Positions 1 to 8,510 of a stretch of DNA of 46,233 nt are shown piece by piece. The first letter of the stretch is position 1. Each line of letters opens with the position of its first letter. The translations under genes were made by a program, and so were the position numbers. The notes under the pieces were generated by a model. It searched no databases. It was not told the origin of the DNA and saw only the letters and a list, made by a program, of their open reading frames with translations. The DNA is from an uncultured Bacteroidota bacterium (GTDB taxonomy: Bacteria; Bacteroidota; Bacteroidia; Chitinophagales; Chitinophagaceae), in contig CAIKZP010000044.1 of the NCBI GenBank assembly GCA_903831935.1, positions 1-46,233 on the forward strand. The letters run 5' to 3'.

Positions 1-2
1 CT

Positions 3-227
3 ACTGGTATTGGTTTGTTGTGGGGAATTGAATTAGTTAAAGATCATGCTACAAAAGAAAAAGCTTCTGATGCGGCTGAAAAAATATTATACTACTGCCT
101 AAACAATGGTTTGAGCTTTAAAGTTTCTCAAGGTAATGTTTTGCAGTTATGTCCGCCTTTAACTATTTCATTGATAGAATTAAATGATGCACTTAAAATT
201 TTAGATGCAGCATTTAATGAGCTTTAA
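3..227 (+). CDS. Class III aminotransferase, C-terminal fragment (5' end outside window)
   Basis: The reading frame is open from the window edge to a TAA stop and gives about 74 residues, so only the C-terminal end of the gene is present. The segment beginning TGIGLLWGIELV, followed by a small helical part and LCPPLTISLIELNDAL near the end, matches the C-terminal domain of PLP-dependent class III (acetylornithine/GABA/ornithine type) aminotransferases, where the PPL-T/N-I motif is typical. The PLP lysine and the substrate-specifying residues lie outside the window, so the exact reaction cannot be named. A TTG at position 15 could be misread as a start, but the family fold requires several hundred upstream residues. 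No clear terminator follows. Fold assignment is fairly sure; substrate unknown. Confidence 0.8.
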   Translation, partial: TGIGLLWGIELVKDHATKEKASDAAEKILYYCLNNGLSFKVSQGNVLQLCPPLTISLIELNDALKILDAAFNEL

Positions 228-357
228 ATTTAAAATAGCACTAGTTTTTTAAAAAACTTTTAGAAATCTAATTTTAAATATTCTATCGTAATAACGCATT
301 AGAAAACACTAAAAAAGTAATTATATTTATCTAATATCTTTTGTTTAATTCCAGATT

Positions 358-3075
358 ATGAAAAACTTATTTTTATTTATTTTATTTAATTGTTTATATG
401 TTTTTGCATTAGCCCAAAACAAAACAACCATTCTACAAGTGCCTGGTATTAATCAGTTCTGTAAAATTGACGAGAAAGGGGTTTCTGTTTTACCTAGTGG
501 TAGGTTGTTAAGCCCTGCTGGTGAATTGGTTAGAATTACTAGTGATCCGTTCGGTATGAAAATATCACCCGATGGTAAAAAGGCTGCTGTTTTGCACAAT
601 GGCGTTTTTTCATTAATTGATATTGCTTCTTTAAATACTGTTCGCGTTCCATCTTACAATAAAAATATTGTTTCTCCTTTTTCTAATGGCTCGTATTTAG
701 GTTTGGCTTTTACTAAAGATTCAAAGTCAATCTTTTTAAGTGGTGGCGATAATGGGGCTATTATTTTGTACGATATCAACCAAATGAAAACCATTGATTC
801 TATTAGTTTAAATGGGGTTGTAAATGGTGTAGATTATCAAGACAGTTTTACTTCAGATATTGTATTGGATAACGACAATCACGAATTGCTGGTATTAGAC
901 AGGGGCAATTTTAGATTGGTTCGATACGATTTAAATCTTAAAAAAATTACTGCATCCATTCCAGTTGGTAGACAGCCTTTTGGTTTGGCATTGAGTCCCG
1001 ATAAAAAAACGGCATTAGTTGCTAATGTTGGTATGTATGCATATCCTATTATTAAAGGAGTAACACTTAAAAAAGACGATACCTTACTTATATCGCATCA
1101 TCCTTATGCAGACAACAGTAAAGAATCTATTAATGGAACAATAGTTGAAGGGAAAATAATTCCTGGTGTGGGTAGTCCATTGGCCGATGAAGCAATGAGT
1201 GTTTTTACAATTGATTTAGCCACCAATAAAGTAGTTGATAAATTTAAAACTGGTAATCAAATAGGGCAGATGATTGAAGGAGCTGAAGTAGTTGGTGGTG
1301 CAAGCCCAAATTCAATTGTAGTTGGTAAATCTTTTGCGTATGTAACCAATGCTACGAATGATAATATTTCTATAATCGATTATAAGCACCACAAAATTGT
1401 TGGACATATTGCTATTAAGGTTGATAAACGCATTGATAAATATCGTGGCTTACTTCCTTTTGGTTTAACCATGAGTAAAGACGAAAAAACATTGTATGTG
1501 GCTTTGTTGGGCTTTAATGCCATTGCTGTAATTGATATTGCATCAAAAACTACAAAAGGTTTAATACCTAGTGGTTGGGGACCTACAAGGGTATTGCTTT
1601 CTAACGACGAACAATCTATTTATGCAATCTCTTGTCGTGGATTAGGTGCGGGCCCTAATGGGGGACGAAATTTTATTAGACCTATTCAAGGAACTTATAT
1701 TGGGGATATTCAATTGGGAAGTTTTCAAAAAATTCCAATGCCTACCGGTACGCAATTACAAGCTTATACCAAACAAGCCATTCAAAATACTTTTGTACAA
1801 TCTACTGTTTCAGTTGATAGCGCCAATCCTTTACCTGCATTGCCTGGTATTACGCCAACTCCTATTAAATATATTGTTTACATCACCAAAGAGAATAGAA
1901 CCTACGACGAAGTTTTTGGCCAGTTTCCAAATGCTAATGGCGATAGTAGTTTGGCCAGATATGGTTTGAATAGTGAGTTTAGTGTACCAGATTCAGTTCG
2001 TTCTAAATTGAAGGGAATGAAAGTAACACCCAACCATAAAAAAATTGCGCATCAATTTGCCTTGAGTGATAATTTTTATTGCGATAGTGATGCTTCTATT
2101 CATGGGCATCATTGGATGATGGGTGTAATTCCTAACGAATGGGTTGAAGCAAATTCAAGTGTTAGTAAAACAAATATGTTGGTTACAAATGCACCTGGGC
2201 GTAGGTCTCCTGGTTCTACAGGAAGTATGGATCCTGAAGATTATGCCGAAACAGGAGGATTATGGGAAGCACTAGAACGCAAGAAAATTAATTTCTACAA
2301 TTTTGGTGAAGCGAATGAAACAGCGCATGTTCGTGAAGAATGGAATGATACAGCTACTGGTGCTGGACATGGCGTAATGGTGCCAATGCAAAAAGCTTTA
2401 TTTACACGCACTAGTCATAACTATGCAGGATTTAATATGAATATTCCTGACCAATTTAGAATGGATCAATTTGAATTTGAATTCACAAAAAAATGGATTG
2501 CTGGTAAAGAAAAAATGCCTTCTTTAATTACTATGCAAGTGCCTAATGACCATACGGCACGTATTAGACCAGAAGACGGATATCCTTTGCCACATTCATT
2601 TGTAGCAGATAATGATTTGGCTATTGGACGGATTTTGCATTTTTTATCGCGCACCAAATATTGGAAAAATATGTTGGTAATTATTACCGAAGACGATCCG
2701 CAAGGAGGTGTTGACCATATTGATGCGCACCGCTCTATTTTAATGATGGCTGGGCCTTATGTTAAAAAAGATTATGTGAGTCATACGCATGCAAATTTTG
2801 GAGCGATTCTTAAAACAGTCTATAATATTTTGGGTGTGCCTTATGTAAATCAATACGATGCTACTGGCTCTTTATTGCAAGATTTTTTTACCAATAAACC
2901 CGATTTTAGTAAATACAATTTTGAACTAAATGACACTAGGGTTTTTGATGCAAATAAATCAATGCTAAAATACCATCGCACAATTGATTGGCGCAAAATT
3001 CAGCAAGGACCTAAAATGGATGATCTTGAAGAAATGCGTGAAAATCACTACCAACAACAGAAGCCAATTTTTTAA
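358..3075 (+). CDS. Exported YncE-like beta-propeller / phosphoesterase (alkaline phosphatase superfamily) fusion
   Basis: The 905-residue protein opens with a signal peptide (residues 1-20, hydrophobic core then FALAQ). Residues from about 35 to 480 carry repeated YVTN/YncE-type propeller blades (for example PFGLALSPDKKTALVANVG and FAYVTNATNDNISIIDYKHH). The second half is a phosphoesterase domain of the PF04185/alkaline phosphatase superfamily: ENRTYDEVFG near residue 512, DNFYCDSDASIHGHH near 573, and ITEDDPQGGVDHIDAHR near 776, which supply the expected metal-binding Asp, His and Thr/Ser positions. This two-domain layout is known in Bacteroidota. It probably acts in the periplasm or at the cell surface on a phosphate ester that cannot be identified here. 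The last 65 bases overlap the convergent ispH gene. An upstream sequence near 331-340 resembles but does not exactly match a -7 box. Confidence 0.88.
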   Translation: MKNLFLFILFNCLYVFALAQNKTTILQVPGINQFCKIDEKGVSVLPSGRLLSPAGELVRITSDPFGMKISPDGKKAAVLHNGVFSLIDIASLNTVRVPSYNKNIVSPFSNGSYLGLAFTKDSKSIFLSGGDNGAIILYDINQMKTIDSISLNGVVNGVDYQDSFTSDIVLDNDNHELLVLDRGNFRLVRYDLNLKKITASIPVGRQPFGLALSPDKKTALVANVGMYAYPIIKGVTLKKDDTLLISHHPYADNSKESINGTIVEGKIIPGVGSPLADEAMSVFTIDLATNKVVDKFKTGNQIGQMIEGAEVVGGASPNSIVVGKSFAYVTNATNDNISIIDYKHHKIVGHIAIKVDKRIDKYRGLLPFGLTMSKDEKTLYVALLGFNAIAVIDIASKTTKGLIPSGWGPTRVLLSNDEQSIYAISCRGLGAGPNGGRNFIRPIQGTYIGDIQLGSFQKIPMPTGTQLQAYTKQAIQNTFVQSTVSVDSANPLPALPGITPTPIKYIVYITKENRTYDEVFGQFPNANGDSSLARYGLNSEFSVPDSVRSKLKGMKVTPNHKKIAHQFALSDNFYCDSDASIHGHHWMMGVIPNEWVEANSSVSKTNMLVTNAPGRRSPGSTGSMDPEDYAETGGLWEALERKKINFYNFGEANETAHVREEWNDTATGAGHGVMVPMQKALFTRTSHNYAGFNMNIPDQFRMDQFEFEFTKKWIAGKEKMPSLITMQVPNDHTARIRPEDGYPLPHSFVADNDLAIGRILHFLSRTKYWKNMLVIITEDDPQGGVDHIDAHRSILMMAGPYVKKDYVSHTHANFGAILKTVYNILGVPYVNQYDATGSLLQDFFTNKPDFSKYNFELNDTRVFDANKSMLKYHRTIDWRKIQQGPKMDDLEEMRENHYQQQKPIF

Positions 3076-4237
3076 TTACAGCTTCTACAACTGCATCTGG
3101 GCAACTCGCTCCGCTGGTTATAAGTATTTTAATAGGTGTTGCATTGATAGGTAAGAAATTGGTAATAGTACTAATTTCTTTCGTGCGCCAATTACAAGTA
3201 ATTATTTCTTGTGCACTAATTATTTTATTGGGATTATCTATAAAATAGGTAGGTAATTTGGCTTCACATAACTCAACTAAATGCGAGGTATTACTACTAT
3301 TGTATCCACCAATAACAATGGCTAAATCTGCTGGGGTATCTAGCATACTTGTTACCGCAGTTTGATTATCATTAGTAGCATAACATAGCGTGTCGCGTGT
3401 GTCTGCAAAATGTTGATCGAGTGTTTCACTAGTTAATTGATACTTATTAATCATTACAGATTTTAAGTAATCGGAAATAGCTTGTGTATCTGTTGCTAAT
3501 TGCGTTGTTTGATTTACTACACCAAATTTTATTAAGTGTTTATTAATATCAAATCCTTCTGAATAACGGCCTTTAAATGCTTCTTCAAAATCACTTGCAT
3601 TGCGCTGGCCTGTAATGAATTTTGCTAATTCAATAGTTTCTGCCATATCATTTACCACAATGGTTGGTGTGCAAGCAGATGCATGAGAGAATGTTGCACG
3701 TGTTTCTTCGTGCTGTGGTTTGCCATGTATAACAATGCTATAGCCTTTCTCAGCTATTTGTTCGCTTCGGTTCCATACTTTTTCTACAAAAGGGCAAGTG
3801 GTATTATAATTAGATGTTTGAATGCCTTTTTCTGCTAATAATTTTTCAATGGCTAGTGTGGTTCCAAATGCAGGAATCACTACAATATCATTGGCAGTAA
3901 TTTCATCGAAAGAAATCACTTGTTTTCCATAAGTGTCTTGTAAAAATTGTACCCCCATTGATACTAAGTCGGCATTTACTTGTGGATTATGAATCATTTC
4001 ACTCAACAAAAAAATACGCTTTCCTGGATTGTTTTCAATGGTTTTAAAAGCAATTTCAATGGCATTTTCAACACCATAACAAAAACCAAAATGTCGGGCC
4101 AAATAAATATGCATATTCCCCAAATCTAAAAGAGTTGGTGTACCATCTTTTTTTAGTTTGTCTTGTTGCTTACGGTATTGTTTTACCGCAGTAATTAAAG
4201 GACTTCTGTAATTTATTGGAACGTCGAATTGCTTCAT
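3011..4237 (-). CDS. ispH: 4-hydroxy-3-methylbut-2-enyl diphosphate reductase (IspH)
   Basis: IspH catalyses the last step of the MEP isoprenoid pathway, reducing HMBPP to IPP and DMAPP with a [4Fe-4S] cluster. The three cluster cysteines are visible at Cys53 (ARHFGFCYGVENA), Cys148 (NTTCPFVEKVW) and Cys379 (SGASCPDAV). Substrate-contacting histidines lie in MIHNPQVN and IHGKPQHEETR. At 408 residues it is the long form seen in Bacteroidota and cyanobacteria rather than the roughly 315-residue enterobacterial form. I place the start at the ATG at 4237 (MKQFDVPINYRSP); an in-frame extension to 4267 would add ten residues (MYFYSCYSTY) without family support. The 3' end runs 65 bases into the convergent phosphoesterase gene, so the final 20 or so residues are encoded antisense to that gene's end. 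Confidence 0.95.
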   Translation of the reverse strand: MKQFDVPINYRSPLITAVKQYRKQQDKLKKDGTPTLLDLGNMHIYLARHFGFCYGVENAIEIAFKTIENNPGKRIFLLSEMIHNPQVNADLVSMGVQFLQDTYGKQVISFDEITANDIVVIPAFGTTLAIEKLLAEKGIQTSNYNTTCPFVEKVWNRSEQIAEKGYSIVIHGKPQHEETRATFSHASACTPTIVVNDMAETIELAKFITGQRNASDFEEAFKGRYSEGFDINKHLIKFGVVNQTTQLATDTQAISDYLKSVMINKYQLTSETLDQHFADTRDTLCYATNDNQTAVTSMLDTPADLAIVIGGYNSSNTSHLVELCEAKLPTYFIDNPNKIISAQEIITCNWRTKEISTITNFLPINATPIKILITSGASCPDAVVEAVIKKLASVVGSDFHAFLQDHPF

Positions 4238-4352
4238 ATAGGTTGAATAACAGCTGTAAAAGTACAAAGTTCATTGCAGTTTCTACCATCATGGCTTTTA
4301 TATGCTGTGTCTCTAGTTTTTAAGCCTGCCATTTAAGCCTTATCTTCGCGGC

Positions 4353-6263
4353 ATGCATTATGTTTCAGTTGAAGGATTAACCAAAAGTTATGGCATTAAT
4401 CCACTTTTTAGCAATATTTCATTCCATATTAACGAAGGCGATAAAATAGCATTGATTGCCCGCAATGGGGTTGGTAAATCTACTTTGTTACGCATTTTGG
4501 CGGGTCAAGAAGTTTCCGATTCAGGAAAAGCTTGGGTAAATAAAGGGGTTACTGTAGCCCTTTTTGAACAGGATCCTCATTTTGAAGAACACAAAACTGT
4601 ACTTGAAAATATCTTCCATTTAAATAATCCGGTAATCACTGCTATTAAAAAGTACGAAGATGCCATGGAGCAAGAAGATGGAATGATGATTGCCGAATCA
4701 ATTGCTGAAATGAGCGATTTAAATGCCTGGGATTTTGAAGCAAAGGTTAAGCAAATTTTAGACAAACTAAATGTGCACCATTTAAAAAATCCGGTTAGCG
4801 AACTTAGCGGTGGACAGCGTAAACGCGTTGCACTGGCTAAAACCCTTATTGATATTGGCTTTGAGCACCAGCATACTTTATTAATGATGGATGAGCCTAC
4901 CAACCATTTAGATGTAGAAATGATTGAGTGGCTTGAACAATATTTAAACCAAGAAAATATCACCTTATTATTAGTTACCCACGACCGTTATTTTTTAGAT
5001 GCGGTTTGCGAAGAAATATGGGAACTAGAAAGGGAGAACATGTATGTGTATACTGGTAATTATGAAAATTACGTAGAAAAAAAAGCAGCAAGAATTGAAA
5101 GTGAATTAGCCAGTATTGATAAAGCAAAAAATACGTATCGCAAAGAACTAGAATGGATGCGTAAGCAACCAAAAGCTAGAACTACCAAAAGCAAAAGCCG
5201 TCAAGATAATTTTTACGAAGTGGAGTCAAAAGCAAAACAACGTATTGAAGATGCACAACTATTGCTAGAAGTTAAAATGAGCAGGCTTGGTGGTAAGATT
5301 GTAGAAATGAAAAAAGTGTACAAGTCTTATGGCGACAAACAAATTTTAAAAGGATTTGAATACAATTTTAGCAAGGGTGAACGCATTGGTATTATTGGAA
5401 AGAATGGGGTAGGGAAGTCTACTTTTATGAACGTGTTGCAGCAAATAGAAGCAGCCGATAGCGGAAAAATTGTTGTTGGAGATACGATTGTATTTGGTAA
5501 TTTTTCGCAACAAGGTTTGGTTATTAAAGAGGATATGCGTGTGATTGAATACGTAAAAACTTTTGCCGAAAATTTTCCATTAGCAAAAGGTGGTAGTTTA
5601 AGTGCTGCACAATTTTTAGAATTATTTTTGTTTACCCCAGACAAACAATATACATACCTGTCTTCATTAAGTGGTGGTGAAAGAAAGCGTTTACAACTAT
5701 TAACCATTCTGTTTACCAATCCTAATTTTTTAATATTAGACGAGCCTACAAACGACCTTGATTTGCCTACACTTGCCGTGCTTGAAAGTTTTTTAAGTGA
5801 TTTTCAAGGCTGTGTAATGATTGTATCGCACGATAGATATTTTATGGATCGTTTGGTAGATCACTTATTTGTTTTTGAAGGCGATGGAGAAGTGAGAGAT
5901 TTTCCTGGAAACTATACCCAGTATCGTTTGTGGCTTAAAGACAATGAAAAGAAAGAAAACAAATGGCAGGTATTAGAATCTAATAAAAGCAAGGGTCAAA
6001 CTATTGAAGAAGCTACAATTACTAAAGAAACTGCTGCTCTTGCACCTAAGAAAAAACCATCATTTAAAGAGAAAAGAGAATTTGAAATATTAGAAACCGA
6101 AATGCCCATTTTAGAAGCAGAGAAAAAAGCCATTGCAGAAAAAATGAGTCTTGGAAATTTGGGTTTCGAGGAATTACAAAAGCTAAGTGATAGACTAATT
6201 GACATTAATAAATTACTCGAAGAAAAAGAATTGAAATGGTTAGAGCTTAGCGAAATGATGTAA
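4353..6263 (+). CDS. uup: ABC-F family ATPase, Uup-like
   Basis: This is a soluble twin-ATPase protein with no membrane segments, as in ABC-F translation/ribosome factors. Domain 1 has Walker A at residues 36-44 (ARNGVGKST), signature LSGGQRKR at 151-158 and Walker B ending in D180-E181. The interdomain linker spans about 241-310 and contains the basic PKARTTKSKSRQ stretch typical of Uup-type proteins. Domain 2 has Walker A at 349-357, signature LSGGERKR at 439-446 and LILDEPTNDLD at 460-470. Residues about 565-636 form a charged predicted coiled coil, the C-terminal extension that distinguishes Uup from EttA. Both catalytic glutamates are present. Family members bind ribosomes or branched DNA; the precise role here is inferred only from homology. 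It ends seven bases from a convergent lipoprotein gene. Confidence 0.92.
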   Translation: MHYVSVEGLTKSYGINPLFSNISFHINEGDKIALIARNGVGKSTLLRILAGQEVSDSGKAWVNKGVTVALFEQDPHFEEHKTVLENIFHLNNPVITAIKKYEDAMEQEDGMMIAESIAEMSDLNAWDFEAKVKQILDKLNVHHLKNPVSELSGGQRKRVALAKTLIDIGFEHQHTLLMMDEPTNHLDVEMIEWLEQYLNQENITLLLVTHDRYFLDAVCEEIWELERENMYVYTGNYENYVEKKAARIESELASIDKAKNTYRKELEWMRKQPKARTTKSKSRQDNFYEVESKAKQRIEDAQLLLEVKMSRLGGKIVEMKKVYKSYGDKQILKGFEYNFSKGERIGIIGKNGVGKSTFMNVLQQIEAADSGKIVVGDTIVFGNFSQQGLVIKEDMRVIEYVKTFAENFPLAKGGSLSAAQFLELFLFTPDKQYTYLSSLSGGERKRLQLLTILFTNPNFLILDEPTNDLDLPTLAVLESFLSDFQGCVMIVSHDRYFMDRLVDHLFVFEGDGEVRDFPGNYTQYRLWLKDNEKKENKWQVLESNKSKGQTIEEATITKETAALAPKKKPSFKEKREFEILETEMPILEAEKKAIAEKMSLGNLGFEELQKLSDRLIDINKLLEEKELKWLELSEMM

Positions 6264-6270
6264 TGCTGCG

Positions 6271-6915
6271 CTAATTAATTTTAATACCAGGTAGCACTTT
6301 CGATTTCTTATCTTTTTTATCAATATCGGCTTGTTTAATGACAGGATGAACAGATGCCATACTTGGGCATTTTGTACAACTGGCTTTATATGTTTTTTTG
6401 CCGTATTGAATTTCTACCAATCCTTCACTCCAATTATTACCTGCAATTACATAATTGTCTTCGGCATCTGGTCCTGAAGTTGGCACAAATCGCAAACTAC
6501 CTCCTTGGTCAAACTTAATAACTATTCCATCTATATCAACCGATTCTATAATGCCAGGAGTATAGGCGTTGATAGTTATTTCGTCTATAATAGAACTATT
6601 AATAATGCGCAAAACGCCAGAAGCAACTTCGGCCTTAGAACTATCAATAGCTTTGGTTAAAACAATTTTTTGGTCTAGATATACCTGTACTTTTCTAAAA
6701 TCAATATTGAATGCCTGCATTTTCATTTGCAGTTCGCGATTGTAAGGAATAAACTGTGCTTTGTCTATTGGGGTAGTGGTATTGTTATTTGCATTTGGAT
6801 CTGATTGCTCTATATGTGGTTTAATATAGGCTTTAGATGAGCCAGATTTTCTGCCAGTACAGCCAGTTGCAACCAATAGGGTGATTAACAATATGCTTAA
6901 AGCAGTACGATACAT
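6271..6915 (-). CDS. Predicted lipoprotein of unknown function with a CxxC motif
   Basis: I do not recognise the family. The start is set at the ATG at 6915, which gives 214 residues beginning MYRTALSILLITLLVATGC, a short charged N-terminus, a hydrophobic core and a lipobox-like cysteine at residue 19. The frame extends upstream to 6987 but would bury this signal, so the longer form is rejected. After a Gly/Ser/Asn-rich linker (about 20-50), residues 58-175 look beta-rich and soluble. A CTKC pair at Cys180/Cys183 sits in YKASCTKCPSM, a possible disulfide or metal site. Expected location is the periplasmic face of a membrane or the cell surface. It lies between convergent uup and the GH53 gene read in the same direction, 139 bases upstream. 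Confidence 0.75.
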   Translation of the reverse strand: MYRTALSILLITLLVATGCTGRKSGSSKAYIKPHIEQSDPNANNNTTTPIDKAQFIPYNRELQMKMQAFNIDFRKVQVYLDQKIVLTKAIDSSKAEVASGVLRIINSSIIDEITINAYTPGIIESVDIDGIVIKFDQGGSLRFVPTSGPDAEDNYVIAGNNWSEGLVEIQYGKKTYKASCTKCPSMASVHPVIKQADIDKKDKKSKVLPGIKIN

Positions 6916-7054
6916 AAAGAAATTAATTTGAACGAAATTACTGAATTTAAAGAATCTAGGCTGTTGTTCTATATAAACTTGATACATGTGAATTTAACAG
7001 AACAGGCAAATTATATGGTTTGTGTATGCCAAACAATACCAAATACAGGGTATT

Positions 7055-8068
7055 TTAATGGAGATAGGTTTTTGCAAATTCAGGGTATAACGCTAAAAAG
7101 GATGTTGCTTTACCTTGCTTGTCAAATAGGGCTTCCCAAGTGTTTAATGGTTCCCAAATAAATGTACCTTTTATGGGTTTATTTGGTATGCTAAATGCTA
7201 TTTCATTTACGGCAGATTTTTTCTCGGAATACTCCACCACAATTATTGGTTGCGGATATTTAATAGCCAAATCATTTAAGTTATTTTTTAAATCATCTAA
7301 CGTGCCATGCCATTGCGGATAATATGATTGCCCAATGATATCAAATTTTATATGTCTTTCAGCTAATTGGTTTAAAAAATAAATGGATTCTTTGCTCTGC
7401 CCACCAAGTGCAATATGTAGCATGATAGGAATTTTTTTATTAACTTTTTTTACGCCTGCAATTCCTGATTGAATTAATTTGGCAAGTGTATCGAAATTTT
7501 TTGCATTGCCATCGGGCCATAAAATTCCATGATTTATTTCATTGCCAACCTGCACCATATCGGGCAATGTTTGTTGATTGTTTAAAGCAGTTAACACTTG
7601 GGTTGTATGTTTTTTTACAGCATTTGCAAGTGCTTTAATAGACAAATTTTTCCAAGCAGCTGGTTTAAATTGTTTTCCTGGATCGGCCCAAGTATCGCTA
7701 TAATGAAAGTCTAGCAAAAGCTTCATGCCAGCGGCTTTCACGCGTTTGGCCATTGCCAGTGTATGTGCTAAATCGCAGAAACCTTTTTTAGGAGAATAGC
7801 CACTATCTGCAGCAGGGTTAACAAAAATTCTTAGTCGAATATAATTGAAACCTTTTTCTTTTAATAATACAATAGCATCCTTTGCAATACCATTGTCGTA
7901 AAATATTTTTCCCCTCGCTTCTAATTCTGGTAAAAAAGAAATATCGGCACCTAGAATATTTTCTATTGCAATATTATTTATTGAAGAATTTTGTTGGGAC
8001 TTTGTTGGGGTAATAATAAAAAAACAAAACAGAAAAAAGATGCATGCTGTTTGGTATTTTTTTATCAT
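7055..8068 (-). CDS. Secreted arabinogalactan endo-beta-1,4-galactanase (GH53)
   Basis: Family GH53 enzymes cut beta-1,4-galactan side chains of pectin. The 337-residue protein starts with a signal peptide (about 1-25, ending TPTKSQQ). The GH53 opening GADISFLPELEARG follows at 40-53, then LLLDFHYSDTWADPGKQ at 117-133. The acid/base glutamate is E177 in VQVGNEINHGILWPDG, and the nucleophile is E279 in IIVVEYSEK. The aromatic-rich GTFIWEPL at 301-308 closes the barrel. Length is normal and all catalytic residues are present, so it should be active. Its ATG overlaps the stop codon of the upstream 89-residue gene by four bases (ATGA), implying translational coupling. No SusC/SusD pair lies nearby, so it is not in a recognisable polysaccharide utilisation locus. 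Confidence 0.93.
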   Translation of the reverse strand: MIKKYQTACIFFLFCFFIITPTKSQQNSSINNIAIENILGADISFLPELEARGKIFYDNGIAKDAIVLLKEKGFNYIRLRIFVNPAADSGYSPKKGFCDLAHTLAMAKRVKAAGMKLLLDFHYSDTWADPGKQFKPAAWKNLSIKALANAVKKHTTQVLTALNNQQTLPDMVQVGNEINHGILWPDGNAKNFDTLAKLIQSGIAGVKKVNKKIPIMLHIALGGQSKESIYFLNQLAERHIKFDIIGQSYYPQWHGTLDDLKNNLNDLAIKYPQPIIVVEYSEKKSAVNEIAFSIPNKPIKGTFIWEPLNTWEALFDKQGKATSFLALYPEFAKTYLH

Positions 8069-8334
8069 GAATTACTTCGTTTTAAAAACTCAAAAGAATA
8101 TTCTAATCCTTCTTGTTGGCTTAATTGAATTTTGTATACTCCATCTGGCATATGCACCAAACTTAACTCTATATATTCTCCAATAAAACTTCCTTTTCGA
8201 ATGGGTTTATTTAATGAATTATAGATACGGTAAGTTAATAAAGTTTTTCTTAAATCGGGGTGATTGATTTGCACATACATTCTGTCGTAAATTACCTCAG
8301 TTATTTCAATGGGTGGTAATGCATGTAATGACAT
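8065..8334 (-). CDS. Small protein resembling a stand-alone T9SS-type C-terminal tail domain
   Basis: The 89-residue product has no signal peptide and no hydrophobic segment. Residues 34-72 (TYRIYNSLNKPIRKG, then EYIELSLVHMPDGVYKIQL) follow the beta-sandwich pattern of type IX secretion sorting domains: a strand with YxIYNxxG-like turn, a hydrophobic strand, and an xLPxGVY-like hairpin. Those tails normally end large secreted proteins, whereas here the module is free-standing. The gene is translationally coupled (ATGA overlap) to the GH53 galactanase downstream. The resemblance is my reading of a motif, not a database match, and the protein could be an unrelated small beta-rich cytoplasmic protein. 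Expression as a real gene is supported by the coupling and by its ATG start. Confidence 0.65.
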   Translation of the reverse strand: MSLHALPPIEITEVIYDRMYVQINHPDLRKTLLTYRIYNSLNKPIRKGSFIGEYIELSLVHMPDGVYKIQLSQQEGLEYSFEFLKRSNS

Positions 8335-8454
8335 ATTGGGGGGCTTATACGACCCAAATTATAAAAAATTAATTGCTCAAAACTTGTGAATTATTAATTT
8401 AATATTGAAATACTTATTTTCTACCAAAATTGACGAAAAATTAACATTTTAACG

Positions 8455-8487
8455 AAAAATGCTTATTCTGAGTAGAATAAGCATTTT
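8455..8487 (-). terminator. Intrinsic terminator after gcvP
   Basis: A perfect 14-base-pair stem (arms 8456-8469 and 8474-8487) closes a four-base loop, GAGT on the + strand. Read on the minus strand it lies 24 bases beyond the gcvP stop and is followed by a short run of T. A-tracts and T-tracts flank both sides, so it may also work in the other direction. Confidence 0.8.
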
Positions 8488-8510
8488 GTTATTTCGGAAA
8501 GTATAAAAAT

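Noticed and set aside
243..258. Perfect A/T palindrome AGTTTTTTAAAAAACT after the aminotransferase fragment
   Set aside because: It has no loop and no GC pairs in the core beyond one, so it is unlikely to act as a terminator and is expected by chance in such AT-rich DNA.
267..303. Inverted TCTAAT...ATTAGA pair upstream of the propeller-phosphoesterase gene
   Set aside because: Six-base arms with a 25-base spacer in AT-rich sequence are not distinguishable from chance.
8335..8510. Possible CRISPR, small RNA or riboswitch in the gap before gcvP's end
   Set aside because: Apart from the terminator hairpin no repeats or recognised RNA motifs are visible.
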